In this document: positions 11,277 through 24,028 of the stretch, in pieces
Numbering within the stretch: position 1 is the first letter of the stretch
How the letters are laid out: each line of letters starts with the position of its first letter
DNA from: Botryotinia globosa
Taxonomy: Eukaryota; Ascomycota; Leotiomycetes; Helotiales; Sclerotiniaceae
Assembly: GCA_014898425.1 (NCBI GenBank)
Contig: RCSZ01000020.1
Coordinates: forward strand, 310,001-374,000
Length of the DNA: 64,000 nt
Direction of reading: 5' to 3'
The notes under the pieces: generated by a model
What the model was told of the DNA's origin: nothing
The model's input: the letters and a program-made list of their open reading frames with translations, nothing else
Database searches by the model: none
Position numbers and translations under genes: made by a program

Positions 11277-11982
11277 TAAAGAGATTTTTCTGTAACCGAA
11301 ATTATATATATACTATATGACTACCTATGTCATAGGAAGCAAATATCTAGCCGGATTCTGATAGAGCTAGCATATAGCCGATATCTACCGAATATGAAGC
11401 TTGAATGACGGAACCAAAACATTATTCATTCAATTGGCCTTTAGGTACCTAAGCATTGCAATCATTATTCCATGTTCATTGATCATCGTCCGGTCTACTT
11501 ACTTTGGGTGCCCAGATTCAAATGTGATGGCAGCAGGCCGCTACCCCACATCCTTCCCCCACATCATCCAATTGCCCTCAACAAACAAACTTCATTTTAG
11601 CACTAAACTCGCACTACGCTATCCTAGACTCAGTTCTAGCTCTTCACACTTCCATTCAATAGTGGATGGATCAATGTCTTCTTGACCGGCGTCAACTTCG
11701 TCAAATTTTCCCGTTTGTACACCGATCAGCGTTTCCAAGTTTGTTTCATTCGGGTGTAGCTAAGAGCGAGTCAATTTAGATTGTAATGTATGTGTTCCTT
11801 GACTCGTATCAATTCTATTCCGAGTGGACATACAAGATAAATACTGATGAAATCCACCGTAAATGCTAGATGTCACCAGTAGGTAGCAAAGTGGGACGAT
11901 TCAGGAATCATATATAGTCTCTCGCTTTCACCCACGCCTCAGTGTACTCAGTCTCCACTCACATCTTATATCTGATACTACA
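11277..11982. other. Intergenic, esterase 5' flank
   Basis: A plus-strand frame at 11401-11685 shows nothing recognisable. A TATATAGTCTC element at about 11910 lies roughly 70 bp before the esterase start and may be its core promoter; this is inference only. Confidence 0.35.
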
Positions 11983-13573
11983 ATGGTTTCTATCAATTTG
12001 TTCTCTCGAATAGTGGCAACCTTTGTGCTCTCCGTCCAAGCTGTCAGCTCGAGTCCACATTGGCAGTCAAAATCAGATGTAGACCTGAATATTTCCACAA
12101 CGAGTGGCCGTCGTAAGTGTTCATTGACCCTTATCTCAGAAACAGCATTAACACATCTCAGTTCAAGGAATTATCAACGCAACTACGCCGAATGTACGTC
12201 AATTCCTGGGTGTACCCTTCGCCCAGCCTCCCACCGGCAACTTGCGCTGGATGCCACCCAATACACTTCCATCCAGCCAGTCGTCTGCGGTTGTTGATGC
12301 AACGAAATTTTCCCTGAATTGTCCACAATACGAAAGTGCAATCCCTACCATGTACAGCACCTACGTCCGAGAATTCTTGGTTTCGGGACCAAGCGGCGAA
12401 GACTGTCTTACTTTGAGTATCTGGGCCCCTCTTCACTCTCAGCCAGAAGATAAGCTACCGGTTGTGATTTACATCTATGGTGGTGGACTTCAAACTGGGG
12501 GGTCTTCAGTACCCTATCAAAATCCTGCGAAATGGATTGAAAGAACACAATCTCACATTGTGGTTAGTATTCAATACCGGTTGAACATCTTTGGATTTCC
12601 AAATGCACCTGGTCTTGAATCTCAAAATCTGGGTTATCTCGATCAGCGGGCGGGAGTAGAATGGATCTACGAGAATATCGCTGCGTTTGGTGGCAATCCT
12701 GAACAAATGGTTTTATGGGGACAGTCTGCGGGAGCAATATCAACTGAAGTATACAACTTTGCTTATCCTACTGATCCAATTGTCAAAGGATTCATATGTG
12801 GCTCCGCCCCTCAATTTTCAGCCATGACAATAGATGATTCTACCTACTCGAATTTCACATTTGTGGCTTCTCAGTTTAATTGTACGGGTTCGGATCTTGT
12901 CCCCTGCATGCGCAAGATTCCAGCCGACGATATCGAAGATTTTTTGAAGTCTTACAATGACGCTCATGCCACCCCCGCATTATCATTCAACGCTGTAATA
13001 GACGACAAGATTGTCTTTTCGAATTACACGCAGCGATTCATAGATAACCAACTTTCTCCACTTCCCGTAATTTATGGATTTACCAACAATGATACTATAT
13101 CCCTCGAAGCATTCCCAGCAAATCCGTTGACCGAATCAGCTAATCGCACTCTGGCTTCGATCAGCCAAATTCCTGTCTTTATTTGTCCCACCTCGGCGAA
13201 CTCATACTATCGGACCCAACTCGGTCTCAAAACCTATCGCTTTCAATACCGAGGAAATTTCTCCAACGTTTCACCATTACCATGGGCAGGCGCATATCAT
13301 TCTAGCGAGCTCCCTATGATTTTTGGAACCTCAGAGGACTTCAGAGGCAAGAATACAGAGTTGGAGTGGGAAACGAGTAGAGCGATGCAGGATGCTTGGT
13401 TAGCATTTGCAAGAAAGCCTGATGGAGGGTTGGAGGAATTAGGATGGGGGAACAGTAGTGGACAGATGGTGCAGGTTTTCGGAGGAAGAAGTACATATGA
13501 TGATACCGGAGAGAATGTTGCGAAACAGTTCATAAGTCTGAAGGAATTGACGGAGAGTTGTAGTGTCCAGTGA
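11983..13573 (+). CDS. Secreted type-B carboxylesterase/lipase
   Basis: CDS is join(11983..12112,12162..13573), 513 aa. The intron starts GTAAGT, and the join gives TTSGRLQGIINATTPNVRQF, the usual N-terminal strand of the family. A signal peptide is visible (MVSINLFSRIVATFVLSVQA). The carboxylesterase (alpha/beta hydrolase) landmarks are FLGVPFAQPP, SEDC-like GEDCLTLSIWAP, the oxyanion loop YIYGGGLQTGG, AAFGGNPEQMVLWGQSAGA with the nucleophile serine (GQSAG, where GESAG is usual), and GAYHSSELPMIFG supplying the catalytic histidine. The acid residue is probably in the GFTNNDTISLEAF loop. It would hydrolyse ester substrates outside the cell; the substrate cannot be told. Length is normal for the family and no break was seen. 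Confidence 0.9.
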
Positions 13574-14017
13574 AGACAGCGAGAAACTGATGTAAAGTTG
13601 AATGAAAGATGTATTACACATTATCCAATAGAGATTGATAATGAGCATTGGGGACATCTAATGCTCATAATGAATGAGTCGGATGAGACGATTCGACTGA
13701 ATAGATCATAGGTTGATTTGACTCAAGTTAACCTTATTAGTCTAATAGTTCCTCAGAATAAAGTTATTGAATGAATGATAGAAATTTTAAGTAAAACGTT
13801 ACAATTCAGAACTTTAGCTGTGTCGACAAATGTATTTAATTCACATCACGTCTTCTCAAATTCAAGTCTTGGAATGTCATCATTCTCCTACTAAATTCTG
13901 GTTACGCACTGGATGGAGGCTGATTGTCCTCACATGGCTGAATCATACATGATGTGATGTGACCAATCAAATAGTCGAAGACTGTCGGGACATCGATCAT
14001 GTGATCAAAGAGGGCAC
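13574..14017. other. Intergenic between esterase and retrotransposon
   Basis: No gene. The last bases before the 5' LTR are GGCAC (14013-14017). They do not match AAGAC after the 3' LTR. Confidence 0.5.
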
Positions 14018-14152
14018 TGTATTAACTAATATCGCACTAGTATTTCCCTATATATTTAATATCTAATTTTCTATAAATAATAATGATTAAAAACGAATAC
14101 AATTATATAGGATTAAGTACTTATATTTATATCAATTAAATTAATATCAATA
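14018..14152 (+). repeat. 5' LTR of the complete copia element
   Basis: 135 bp beginning TGTATTAACTAATATCGCAC and ending TTAATATCAATA. It is alignable to 19588-19722 with transitions only at most differing sites (for example CCAACA against TCAATA at the end). Confidence 0.88.
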
Positions 14153-17100
14153 CTAATTAATAATATTATAAATTAGGGTTTTAGATTTTATTAAAAGTAT
14201 TAGATGTTTTTATATAATATTTAGAATTGATAGAAATTCTGAAGAGATTATAGAAAAGATATTATTATATTAGGTATAATATATTATCTCTTTTTATAAT
14301 ATTAAAAAATATATTTTGAATAATTGTATTGGGAAGATATATTCAAAAAGTTTGGTTTTGTTAAGTATAACAAATCGATTTTGTATTTATTATGTATTCA
14401 CCTTTATATTGTATATTATATTAGGTAAAACAAAGATCTTTATTATTCTTTATATTTATAAAAAACTCTTTTATATATACAAATATATATATATTTATAA
14501 TAATTCTTAAAATATTTTTATCTATATATATAAATATATTGAAAAGTAATATTACTTTAATTGTTAAAAATGTTATTAATAAGAATATATATACAAAGAA
14601 GGAAGAGGAAGAGTATAAGGAATAACTTAATTTATTAAAAACAATATTAGATGATAAGAGAGCTATTATTATTAATGGTAAAGAGCTTATCAAATATATC
14701 AAATTCAAATATAAATAGTATAATTATGAAGATATCAATAATAATAATTTAATAGAGATTTTTCATTATAACTTTAGGATATTTATGGTTATACAATTTA
14801 TAAAAATCTATTAGATTTATATACAAAAGTTATATATGATATTATATATTTGAAAAGTATATTTATCAAAAACAAGTATTAAAATATTTATAGTTTTATT
14901 TGAATAATCTTGTAAAATTATTATTGATAAATAAATGAAAATATAAATTCAAAAAGCTTTAAAAGATATTAATATCAAAAAATCCAAATTCAAATCTGAA
15001 ATTATTTGTAAATTTATTAAAAACAATTTCAAATATATAAATGAAAATAATAAAAGTGAATATAATAAAAATAATGATATAAAAGATTTTAATAATGGGG
15101 ATAGCAATAATAATAGAGATAATAAAAATTGTAAATCTTGAAAGAATAAAATATTAATATTATATTTTAATATGTAATTTTTTGTTAATTTATTGAAATT
15201 TTATATTAATAATAAAAAATATGATAAAAATAATAACAATTTCAATTTCAAGTTTTTAATATTTTATAAAATCTTATAATATATAGAGGTATCTATAGAT
15301 ATATATTATAAAGTATTTCCGATTATATTCAAAAAGAGTATATTTCAGTTTTTTTATATTAATTACGGTTTATTATTATTGATATTCAAAAAGTTTTGTA
15401 TTTATATACAAAACAATTTCGAAAAAGATGAATATCAATGAAATATATTATCGAAATAGAATAATATTATTTTAAAATCGATTAGAAAAGAGTATAAAAA
15501 TAAACTATTTAATAAATATTTTATAATTATAATCAAACAATTATATATATTACAATATTGATTCAATTCTATTATATAGCAAACATTTTATTTTTATAAT
15601 AAGTTTATATTTATTTGTGAAAATATAGAGGTATATAATCTAACTTATTTTAATTCTAAAAAAGAAATATCTGATTTAATTAATCAATTATAATAATCTA
15701 TTAATATATAGAAGAAATTATATAAAAATAAAGGGAATATAATATTATTTATTAATAGAAAATTCTATAGCAATAATAATTATAGCAATAATTAGAATAA
15801 TTTCAAAAATTCTAGAAATAATAACAATTTTAAAAACAATTTGTATAACAAACAATAATATTTAGATTCTTTTAATTAATATAATTATTATTAAATATAT
15901 AAAAAAAAAGAATATCAATCAATAAAATACTTTAAAAAAGAAGAAACAAAAATAAATATGAATATAGAAAAAAGATTGAAGATAATAATAATAATATATT
16001 TAATAAATATTATAATTAATAAATAATCAAATATAAAAAAAAACTATTAATATAAAATTTGATTTAAAAATCAAAATAAATCTGTTTTTCACGGATCTTG
16101 ATATTAAAAACAATATAAATAAAATATTTTTTATAAATTTCAAATCTATTAATAATTAGAAAATGTTTAATTAATTGTTATTTAATATAATATTATATAT
16201 AATAATTAAAAACTTTATTGAAATTATTTTATTTATAAAAAACACAATAAATGTTTTTTATATAAATTATATAAGTAAAGAATTTTTTGATATATATATT
16301 AATATAATATGTATAGAGAAATCTATAGTTGGAATTAAATAATATTATATATAAAAATGAATCTATTCAATTAAATATAATCTATTAATAATAAAAATTA
16401 CAAATATATATTTTGAAAAAAGAATTATAATATCAATAAAATTATTTCAAATTGTTATATTATTTAAAAATATTGATTTCTATATTATAAATATTAATAT
16501 TTTATTTCTATTGAGTTTTAAAAATATAAATTATCTTAAAGTGTTTTATAATAATATTATTAATTAGTTTATTATCCCAAAAAATAAATACTTTATTATT
16601 AAAAGATATGAGTATACATTTTTAATATAAAAAGTGAATATAGATTAATTTATTTAAAAATCGATTTATTAAAACAATTATTATTTAATAATTATAAAAT
16701 TATAATATTTATATTGATAATTCAATTATTTATTGGTACAACATTTTTATGATATATTACAATGAACAGATTATGATAAGAATAGTGATACTATTAAGTA
16801 TTTTACTAAGTATTATAAGTATTATCAAATATATAGCAAGTTATTAGAATATTTCAGATTTATTTTATTAGAAGATATTAAATTCAATTATATTATTTAT
16901 ATTGATATTATATATATTGGAGGTAATTCAATTCTATATATTATTAATAAAGTAATATATTATTAAACAATTTAATTTTTTGAAAATGTTTTTATTAAGT
17001 ATATATTTGATAATTTTAAAAAATATTGAATTGATGTATATATTGAATTATTAGATTATATTATTTATAATATTAAAAAAAACTTTATAAATAAAGAATT

Positions 17101-18251
17101 TATTTAAAATACAAAATCTATATCGATTATTATTAAAAATATATTTATTGAAGTATATAATTTTGTAGGTATTATTGAAAAATATTATTATTTATTATAT
17201 TATATATATAAGATTTTAATAAAAGAATTTGAAAATAATAATCTAATTAAAATAATGATTTTTCAAATAGTAGTAAAAGCTGTGAATAATATAATGGGAT
17301 TAAATAGATTTGTTTTTATATTATTGGTTTATAAAATATATTTTAAATTAAATAATATTAATTCATTAATTATAATAATTATTTAATATATAAAAACTAT
17401 AAAAAAATTATAACAAAAATATATTATATTCGAGTTAAAAGATAAATTATAAAGATATTAAAATTAAGGAATGGATTGTTTATAATATTTATTTTTATTT
17501 TATTATTAAATTTAAAAGTTTTAATATATAAAAAAAGAAAAAATAATAATATATTGGGTAAATAAATTGGATTGTATGTTTTAATTGGAATAGATAGGGA
17601 AATATATAAAATAAAACTTTTTAATAAATTAATTAAATTTCGATTTATATTTATATAATCCTTTTATATAAAATCTGAAGGAATAGAATCGAAAAATGAT
17701 TATATAAATAATAATAATAATAATATTATAATTGTTGATATATTATATATAGAAATATTATAATCCCAAATATTATTATTAGTAGTATAATCAGATATAT
17801 AATTATATTATTATATAAAAAGCAATTTGATCAAAATAATCAATATAATAAATATTAATGAAGAATATATTACGAAATTATTATAATTAATTATATTCTT
17901 ATAAGATAATATACTTATGAAATATACAAAATTGTAATGTAAGGAAATTGATGGATTAATAAAGAATGAAATCTTCAAGATTATTTTAAAAGATAATATT
18001 CTGTTTGGAATGAGATTTTTCAAATTATATTTTATTGATAAAATAAAAAAAAAGGGTATTAATAAGATATATACGAAGTTATGATTAATAATTTAGATAT
18101 ATTAAAACAAGGATAAAATTATTATTTAATATAATTATTTATTATTTAATATATTAATTAATATATTATTCTTATATTTGCTATTATTTTATAAATATCA
18201 AATAAATATATTCAAATCTATTTATAGAATATTATATAAATATATATTCAA

Positions 18252-18533
18252 TTGATTATGATTTTGAATAAATCTATTTATATAGAAATATTGAAGAAAA
18301 TTGAATTTGAAAACGAATATATTTTATATATTATAAAACTTTTATATAATATCCCTGAAGTAGGAAATTATTGGTTTGGAATTTATTATAATTATTATAA
18401 GGACAAATTGAATATAATACAATTTATATATAATCCTTGTCTATTCTATTCAATCGATAATATTGATATTATAAAACTTCAAATCAATAATATTCTTATA
18501 ATTATAAATGAAAAATTTATATATTTAAAATAA
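18252..18533 (+). pseudogene. Reverse transcriptase fragment of the copia element
   Basis: This is the longest surviving open stretch of the element, 93 codons. The translation contains IIKLLYNIPEVGNYWFGIYY and YNPCLFY. These correspond to the copia reverse-transcriptase (RVT_2) segment usually read as LLK.LYGIPEAGN.WF followed by DPCL(L/F)Y. The residues replaced are those expected from G-to-A and C-to-T change. The frame is closed on both sides, so this is a relic. Confidence 0.8.
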
Positions 18534-19587
18534 AAGTAATTGAACAAAACTAATTTTATAATTAAAAATAAAAAATTATTTATAAAAAATTATTTATTTA
18601 AATTTAATAATTATTTGATTATTTTCAAAAATAATATAATTTATTTCAATTAAGAGAAACAATATAATAATATCAGAATAATTATAATCGAGAATATTGA
18701 TATATATAGAATAAAGGGAAAAGTTTGGAAAAATATTACTTCAAAAAATCAATATATTGTTTAATATATAAAAGAAATATATATTGTAATTATATATCAA
18801 TTAGAAGTATTTTATTATTTTTTTATTATTATTTAGATAATAAATCCGAAAAAAGAAAATATAAACAAGTTTAATAAAGTTATCAAATAATAAATGAATA
18901 ATTCAAAAAAAAAATTTATATTTGTATTTCTAGATATAAATTCCATCAAATTAATTGTTTTCATTAATATATTATTTGCTAATAATACTGATTTATTATT
19001 ACAAATTGATTATGTGATTTGTTTAATAGATAAATATAATAATATTAATATTATATATTAAATATTAATTAAATATAAAAGAATTATTAAAAATATATTA
19101 ACTTTTAAACTATATATATTAATTCTAGATTTCAATATTGAAACTGCTATTAAAGGTATTATTAATATTATTCTTAAACCTAAAAAGCCAATATTACTTA
19201 TATTTTATATAAATTCAAAGTTATTATATAATCTATTAATTAAATTTGATACAAATATGGAAAAACGTTTTTTAATTAATATTATAGCTTTAAAATAATA
19301 CTATAAGAATAAAGAAATTATAGAGATTAAATAAATTAATAAGAAATCGAACCCTATAGATATTATAATCAAAAATAGTATATGTCAAGTATTAAAAGAT
19401 TTAATTAATATTAATAAGATAGTTATTAAAATAATATATTGAATAGAAAAAGGGTAATAATATAGAAGCTAAATAAAATTAAAAAAACACTATATTTAAA
19501 ATGGATTATGAATTAGAATATATAATTATATTTATTTTTAAAAAATTATTAATATTAGGATATCAATCATATAATCAAAAAGGGTAT

Positions 19588-19722
19588 TGTATTAATTAAT
19601 ATTGTGCTAATACTTCCCTATATATTTAATATCTAGTTTTTTATAAATAATAATAATTAAGAATGAATATAATCATATAGGACTAAGTACTTATACTTAT
19701 ATCAACCAAGTTGATACCAACA
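19588..19722 (+). repeat. 3' LTR of the complete copia element
   Basis: 135 bp, TGTATTAATTAATATTGTGC to TTGATACCAACA, the counterpart of 14018-14152. It is less mutated than the 5' LTR. About 195 bp separate it from the first codon of the HET gene. Confidence 0.88.
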
Positions 19723-19916
19723 AAGACCCATGAAACCAAGTCTGCTCCGAACATTTAACTGTTGGTGGTGGGTTGGATATGAAGCTCACTAATCTAATCA
19801 GACAGACATCTTATCATTCAGAAACCGCTCTATCATCAATACAACAAACCTGACCTATCTTACTTTTTATTTGCAGACTTGCCTCTCCCTCACAGTATAA
19901 TCTCAAGTCTGGCAAC

Positions 19917-22255
19917 ATGAATGGGCAAGATTACGAGATTGCAAAAGATATTCCATCACGCTCGTCTTCGTTGGATTCAGGGAGCAAAAGTCAAAAAGAT
20001 TCGACGGATCGAATTGAGCCAGACGAAGGATTCAAAACACTCAGTTCAAAGACTGAAGAGTTAGAAAGACATGGATCAACCTCTACTGAGCTTTACCAAG
20101 CTCATTCTTTCGATCACGTTCTGGAAGGGCCACCTTGGAGCAATACCAGGCCATCGTCAAAGCTGTGTGTCGTTTGTCAGATTATAGTTGATGATATACG
20201 GAATCCACTAAGCTTACGAATTTCGGCGCAAAATGATTGCTCTTTCTGTGCTATATTGATTCACAATGATGGTGATGAAGAGAAGAAGCGTGACGGTCAG
20301 ATTTCAAGATATATTGATTAGTGGAAGGCAAACTTTGGAGAAGCCCCTTTTCCGTTTTCGCAAGTTTACATAGAATCTCAATCCCGTGACACCGACAAAT
20401 GGTCTCTCAATTGGCGCTTCCCAATTGATCCACACTGGAAGGATCGAGCCTGTGGATTCGAATTCGTAGTCAAGATAAGAAAGTCGCTTCATTAATGTGA
20501 GTTAAGTAATGAGGAGTTATTAGGTACTGTTAGATTACATAACACTACAGCTAGAAACTCCCAAGACTAGACCAATTATTTTCAATACTGATAGTCTTCA
20601 CTTGTCTACTTCAAAGCATAGTGAGGTTTCAGAGTGCTTGACTTAGCCCTGTCGGTGCGGAGATACGCTATAGATAGGTCTATTCCATTGCGAGTTTTTG
20701 GGTTTTTTGAGAAAATTTGAACTGGGTTACGATCAACCAGATAATGAAGTCTTCGAAGATATGGATACATTTTCTAATACTAGACAATCAATTCCTCTTA
20801 TCAAAGAGTGGTTGAGTGTATGTCAGAGATTGCACCCGGAATGTAAATCCCAGAGGCCAGATTTCGTGCCAACAAGACTTATAGATCTTCAAGCAGGACG
20901 TCCAAAAATTTGTTTGGGAAGTCTGATCGAGGAAAACGATCTTCAGTACGCTACCTTGAGCCACTGCTGGGGAGTCCCAGAGAAGAAATACCCGACACTA
21001 AGGAAATCAACCTTATTGAATTGTTTTTCGAGAATAAAAATAGACGAGCTTCCGAAGACTTTTCATGATGCCACTAAAGTTTGTAAGGAGTTAAAAATTA
21101 GGTATATCTGGATCGACTCACTTTGCATGGTACAAGATGATAAAGAAGACTGGACTAGAGAGTCTTTCACTATGGCTAATGTCTATGGCAATTGTTTGCT
21201 GAAGATCGCTGCATCTAGCTCTATTGATGGCAGTCAAGGATGCTTTTTTGATAGAGGTGATGCTCCGAGGTGTCACATCTCTTTGAAAGTTGATGGGAAG
21301 ATCAGTGCTTTATACTATTGTACAAAAATTAGTACGCGTGCTCTAGATGACCTTAATGTTTTCCCATTAGAGAGTCGAGGATGGGTCTTACAGGATCGCC
21401 TTCTATCACCACGGACTGTGCACTTTACACGAGAACAAGTGTTTTGGGATTGCTATACCAAGTTTGTTTCAGAAAGTTCACCTTTCAATTTCAATACAGC
21501 AGAAAACTCTCGAGGTACAGGAAGTTGGCTGAAGGAGGCGCTTTCAATCGGGAACTGGAACAGAATTGTTGCGAACTATACAGGTCGTTGTTTAACCTAC
21601 GAAGCAAATAGACTGATTGCACTGGCCGGAATTGCGGAGAAAATTCAGCAACAGACGGAAGATAAATACTTTGCGGGAATGTGGTATGACAATTTGTTGG
21701 AGCAACTATGCTGGTATGTTCTTGAGCCCACGATAGACAAGAAGGTTTCACCTCGACGAGCTCCTACATGGTCTTGATCATCTCTGGCATCGCAGCTTGC
21801 ATTTCCAGGGGGGGGCTTCCAAATTTCGACAATGTGAAATCGAAATTATTGCACGTCGAGAAACTGGGGACTGTATGCCAATTTGGCGATATGCCAAATG
21901 TAGCATTATGGTTATCATGCGCTCCGCTGTTACCCATTCAAAACAGCGAGTCAAAAACCAAGATCTTGGACAAGTTATCCATCGATTATTCTAATATTCA
22001 TTTTGACTGTTTAGAAGATACTTCTTCCTTAGATATTGACAGCAAGATGTGCAATGTGTATATATTGCGGCTCTTCAGCAAAGAGGGATTGATTTTTGAG
22101 ACGCATTAAAGAAACATAAGGATTGTATGAAAGAATTGGCCATATCCTATTATCTGGATTTAAAGATTTGGATTTAGACGACGAAGTATGCCATGCAGAA
22201 GAGAGTGCGTATGTTCCAAGAGAGAAACACAATTTTGATACCATGACCATTTTAT
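19917..22255 (+). pseudogene. Broken HET (heterokaryon incompatibility) domain gene
   Basis: The N-terminal part (from the ATG at 19917) has a disordered Ser/Glu-rich start, then KLCVVCQIIVDD and NDCSFCAILI. It stops at TAG (20319-20321) inside what reads on as WKANFGEAPFPFSQVYIES. The HET core is readable from about 20700 to 21774: LQYATLSHCWG, IDELPKTFHDATKVCKELKI, RYIWIDSLCMVQDD, MANVYGNCLLKIAASSS and ESRGWVLQDRLLSPRTVHF are the classic blocks. After APTWS a TGA (21775-21777) stands where the family has Trp. The C-terminal part continues only in other frames, up to GLYERIGHILLSGFKDLDL and a stop near 22255. HET proteins trigger cell death after fusion of unlike individuals. The gene lies 195 bp from a RIP-degraded retrotransposon, so RIP spreading is a plausible cause. 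Confidence 0.82.
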
Positions 22256-23021
22256 AGTTTTAGTTTAGTCATCTATTGACTAGTTGATAACCTTCAAGGG
22301 GAAGGTCAACTGATTGCAAAATGCATCGGTATGGAACCCAAGATGTGCTGATAGAAACAGGTTTATAGATGACGAAGTCGAGGATCAATAATAGGGTCTG
22401 GACTCGACAGTGGTGACATTTCTTTTGCTGATAATATTTCTGAGAATTCATCATTTCGCGAAGGAAGATCTAGTGCATTTTTGGAATTTGTGTAGAGTGT
22501 CCCAAATCAAAATTGGAGACAGCTCTCGTGGCGGTGGTGACCTCGCGGCTAATAGCCTACTGTCACCCGGTGCAGATTTCAGAGCAATGTTATGACATGT
22601 GATGATTTTGGATGAGAGTTTAAGGGAGGCAGGTGTCTACCAAGGAAGTCTTCTTGATTTATAATAAGTGTGTGTGTAGGCCGATACACAATAGGGGTGG
22701 AAACTTTCGAAATCGGGACGGAGGCCCCCCTTTGCCGCAAGATTCCAGAACCTCGATACATAGGTATCCTAGGCGAATTGTATCAGAGAACATGCCATCC
22801 TTACCACTTACCAAAAACCGCTGGCTATATGAATGAAAATAGCAAGAATGATATAAATCACAAGATTCAATCGATAATACCACACTAGAAGCTAAGATAT
22901 CTTCATCACTCATTCTTTATTGAACCTATACCAATCTAATATATAAATTCCTCAAATTCTCTCATCTGCTCATTCCCTCTCCTGTTCCTTTGCCCATTCT
23001 ATACCTTCCGATTACTCTCCC
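22256..23021. other. Intergenic, no supported gene
   Basis: Only short overlapping frames on both strands, with no domain. It forms the 5' flank of the AA9 pseudogene; a CT-rich leader lies at 22950-23020. Confidence 0.5.
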
Positions 23022-24028
23022 TCAATCTCCATCACCACCATCTTTCCCGTGCTTTCCCTTATCCCCGCCGTACTCTCTCATGGCTACGTCTCCGGAATTG
23101 TAGCAAACGGTGTCTACACTTCCGGCTGGCAGATTTCCTACTGGTACGATGTTGTGAACAAGGTTCCTTATCCACAGACACCGGGTGGTATGAGGAGGCA
23201 CTGGATATAGGGTTCCTTGCACCTGATCAGTATTCGTAAGTTTCCCCCTTTTTCTCTTTCTTGAATCTCTCTTCTCGGTTTTGGTAAAGGCTAACTTGGA
23301 TACGATGAAGGACTTCCGATGTAATACGCCATAAAAACGCAGTAAATGCAAATGTATCCGCCACTGTTGCTGCCGGTGGAACAGTGCAATTTCGATGGAC
23401 TACCTGGCCGCGTAATGTTGGGCCAGTGTTGACCTATGTGGCTAACTGTGGTGGAAGTTGCGCTACGATTTGTTACTCCGCTTTCGCTCTTGCTTTTGCT
23501 TCCCCTTCTACTTCTATTTTGAAAGTGTCTTGGTTTTACAAAATACAAACGACGTATGATAAACAAAAAGATCAGTCAGCTAACGAACAGTAGGTCAACA
23601 AAGCCAATCTTAAATGGGTCAAGATCGATCAATCAGGAAATTTCTCAACACACAAGTCTGGGCCACCGGAGCTTTGATGACGAACAACAATACCTGGACG
23701 ACTACTGTACCAAAGACACTTGCTGCTGGTATGTGAACTCACTATTGTCCCCCTCTTCCCCGTTCTTAGTTTCCCTTCCACTAACGCCCCCATCGGACAC
23801 TACGTATTCCGCCACGAGATTATTGCGCTCCACGGGGCCACAACAGCAAATGGCGCATAAAACTATCCTTTCTGCGTTAACATTGATGTGACGGGCTCTG
23901 GAACTGCGAGGTCTACGGGTGTGGCAGCAACGAGCTTTTACAACGCGGCTGATGCTGGAATTTTGTTTAATCCGTAAGTGACATTGAGCAGGTATCCCAT
24001 GCCCGGACCGGCTTTGTGGACTGGTTAA
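23022..24028 (+). pseudogene. Broken AA9 lytic polysaccharide monooxygenase gene
   Basis: The frame holding HGYVSGIVANGVYTSGW is preceded by a signal-peptide-like stretch (FPVLSLIPAVLS) but has no ATG before an upstream stop. After YPQTPG the frame shifts by one base to WYEEALDIGFLAPDQYS. An intron follows, then NAVNANVSATVAAGGTVQF, TTWP, GPVLTYVANCGG, NKANLKWVKIDQSGNFST, another shift to VWATGALMTNNNTWTTTVPK, and YVFRHEIIALHG. There are stops TAA after GATTANGA and TAA after GILFNP, and the end is PMPGPALWTG. The first His after the signal peptide would be a copper ligand. The second copper His expected before GPV appears to be Asn. AA9 enzymes oxidatively cut cellulose outside the cell. This copy cannot encode one. 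Confidence 0.85.

Larger units (their letters stand above)
14018..19722 (+). mobile_element. Complete but RIP-degraded Ty1/copia LTR retrotransposon, 5705 bp
   Basis: Two 135-bp direct LTRs bound an internal region of roughly 85% A+T with stops in all frames. The order gag/integrase region, then reverse transcriptase (18252-18533), then RNase H (about 18930-19450) identifies Ty1/copia. A purine tract (AAAAAGGG) sits just before the 3' LTR. The RNase H part aligns with 195-660 of the window. A-for-G and T-for-C bias with intact overall length is typical of RIP rather than deletion. No protein can be made from it. A clear target-site duplication is not visible (GGCAC left, AAGAC right). Confidence 0.9.

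Noticed and set aside
14013..19727. A 5-bp target-site duplication around the copia element
   Set aside because: GGCAC and AAGAC agree at only two of five positions. Mutation could explain some but not all differences, so no duplication is claimed.
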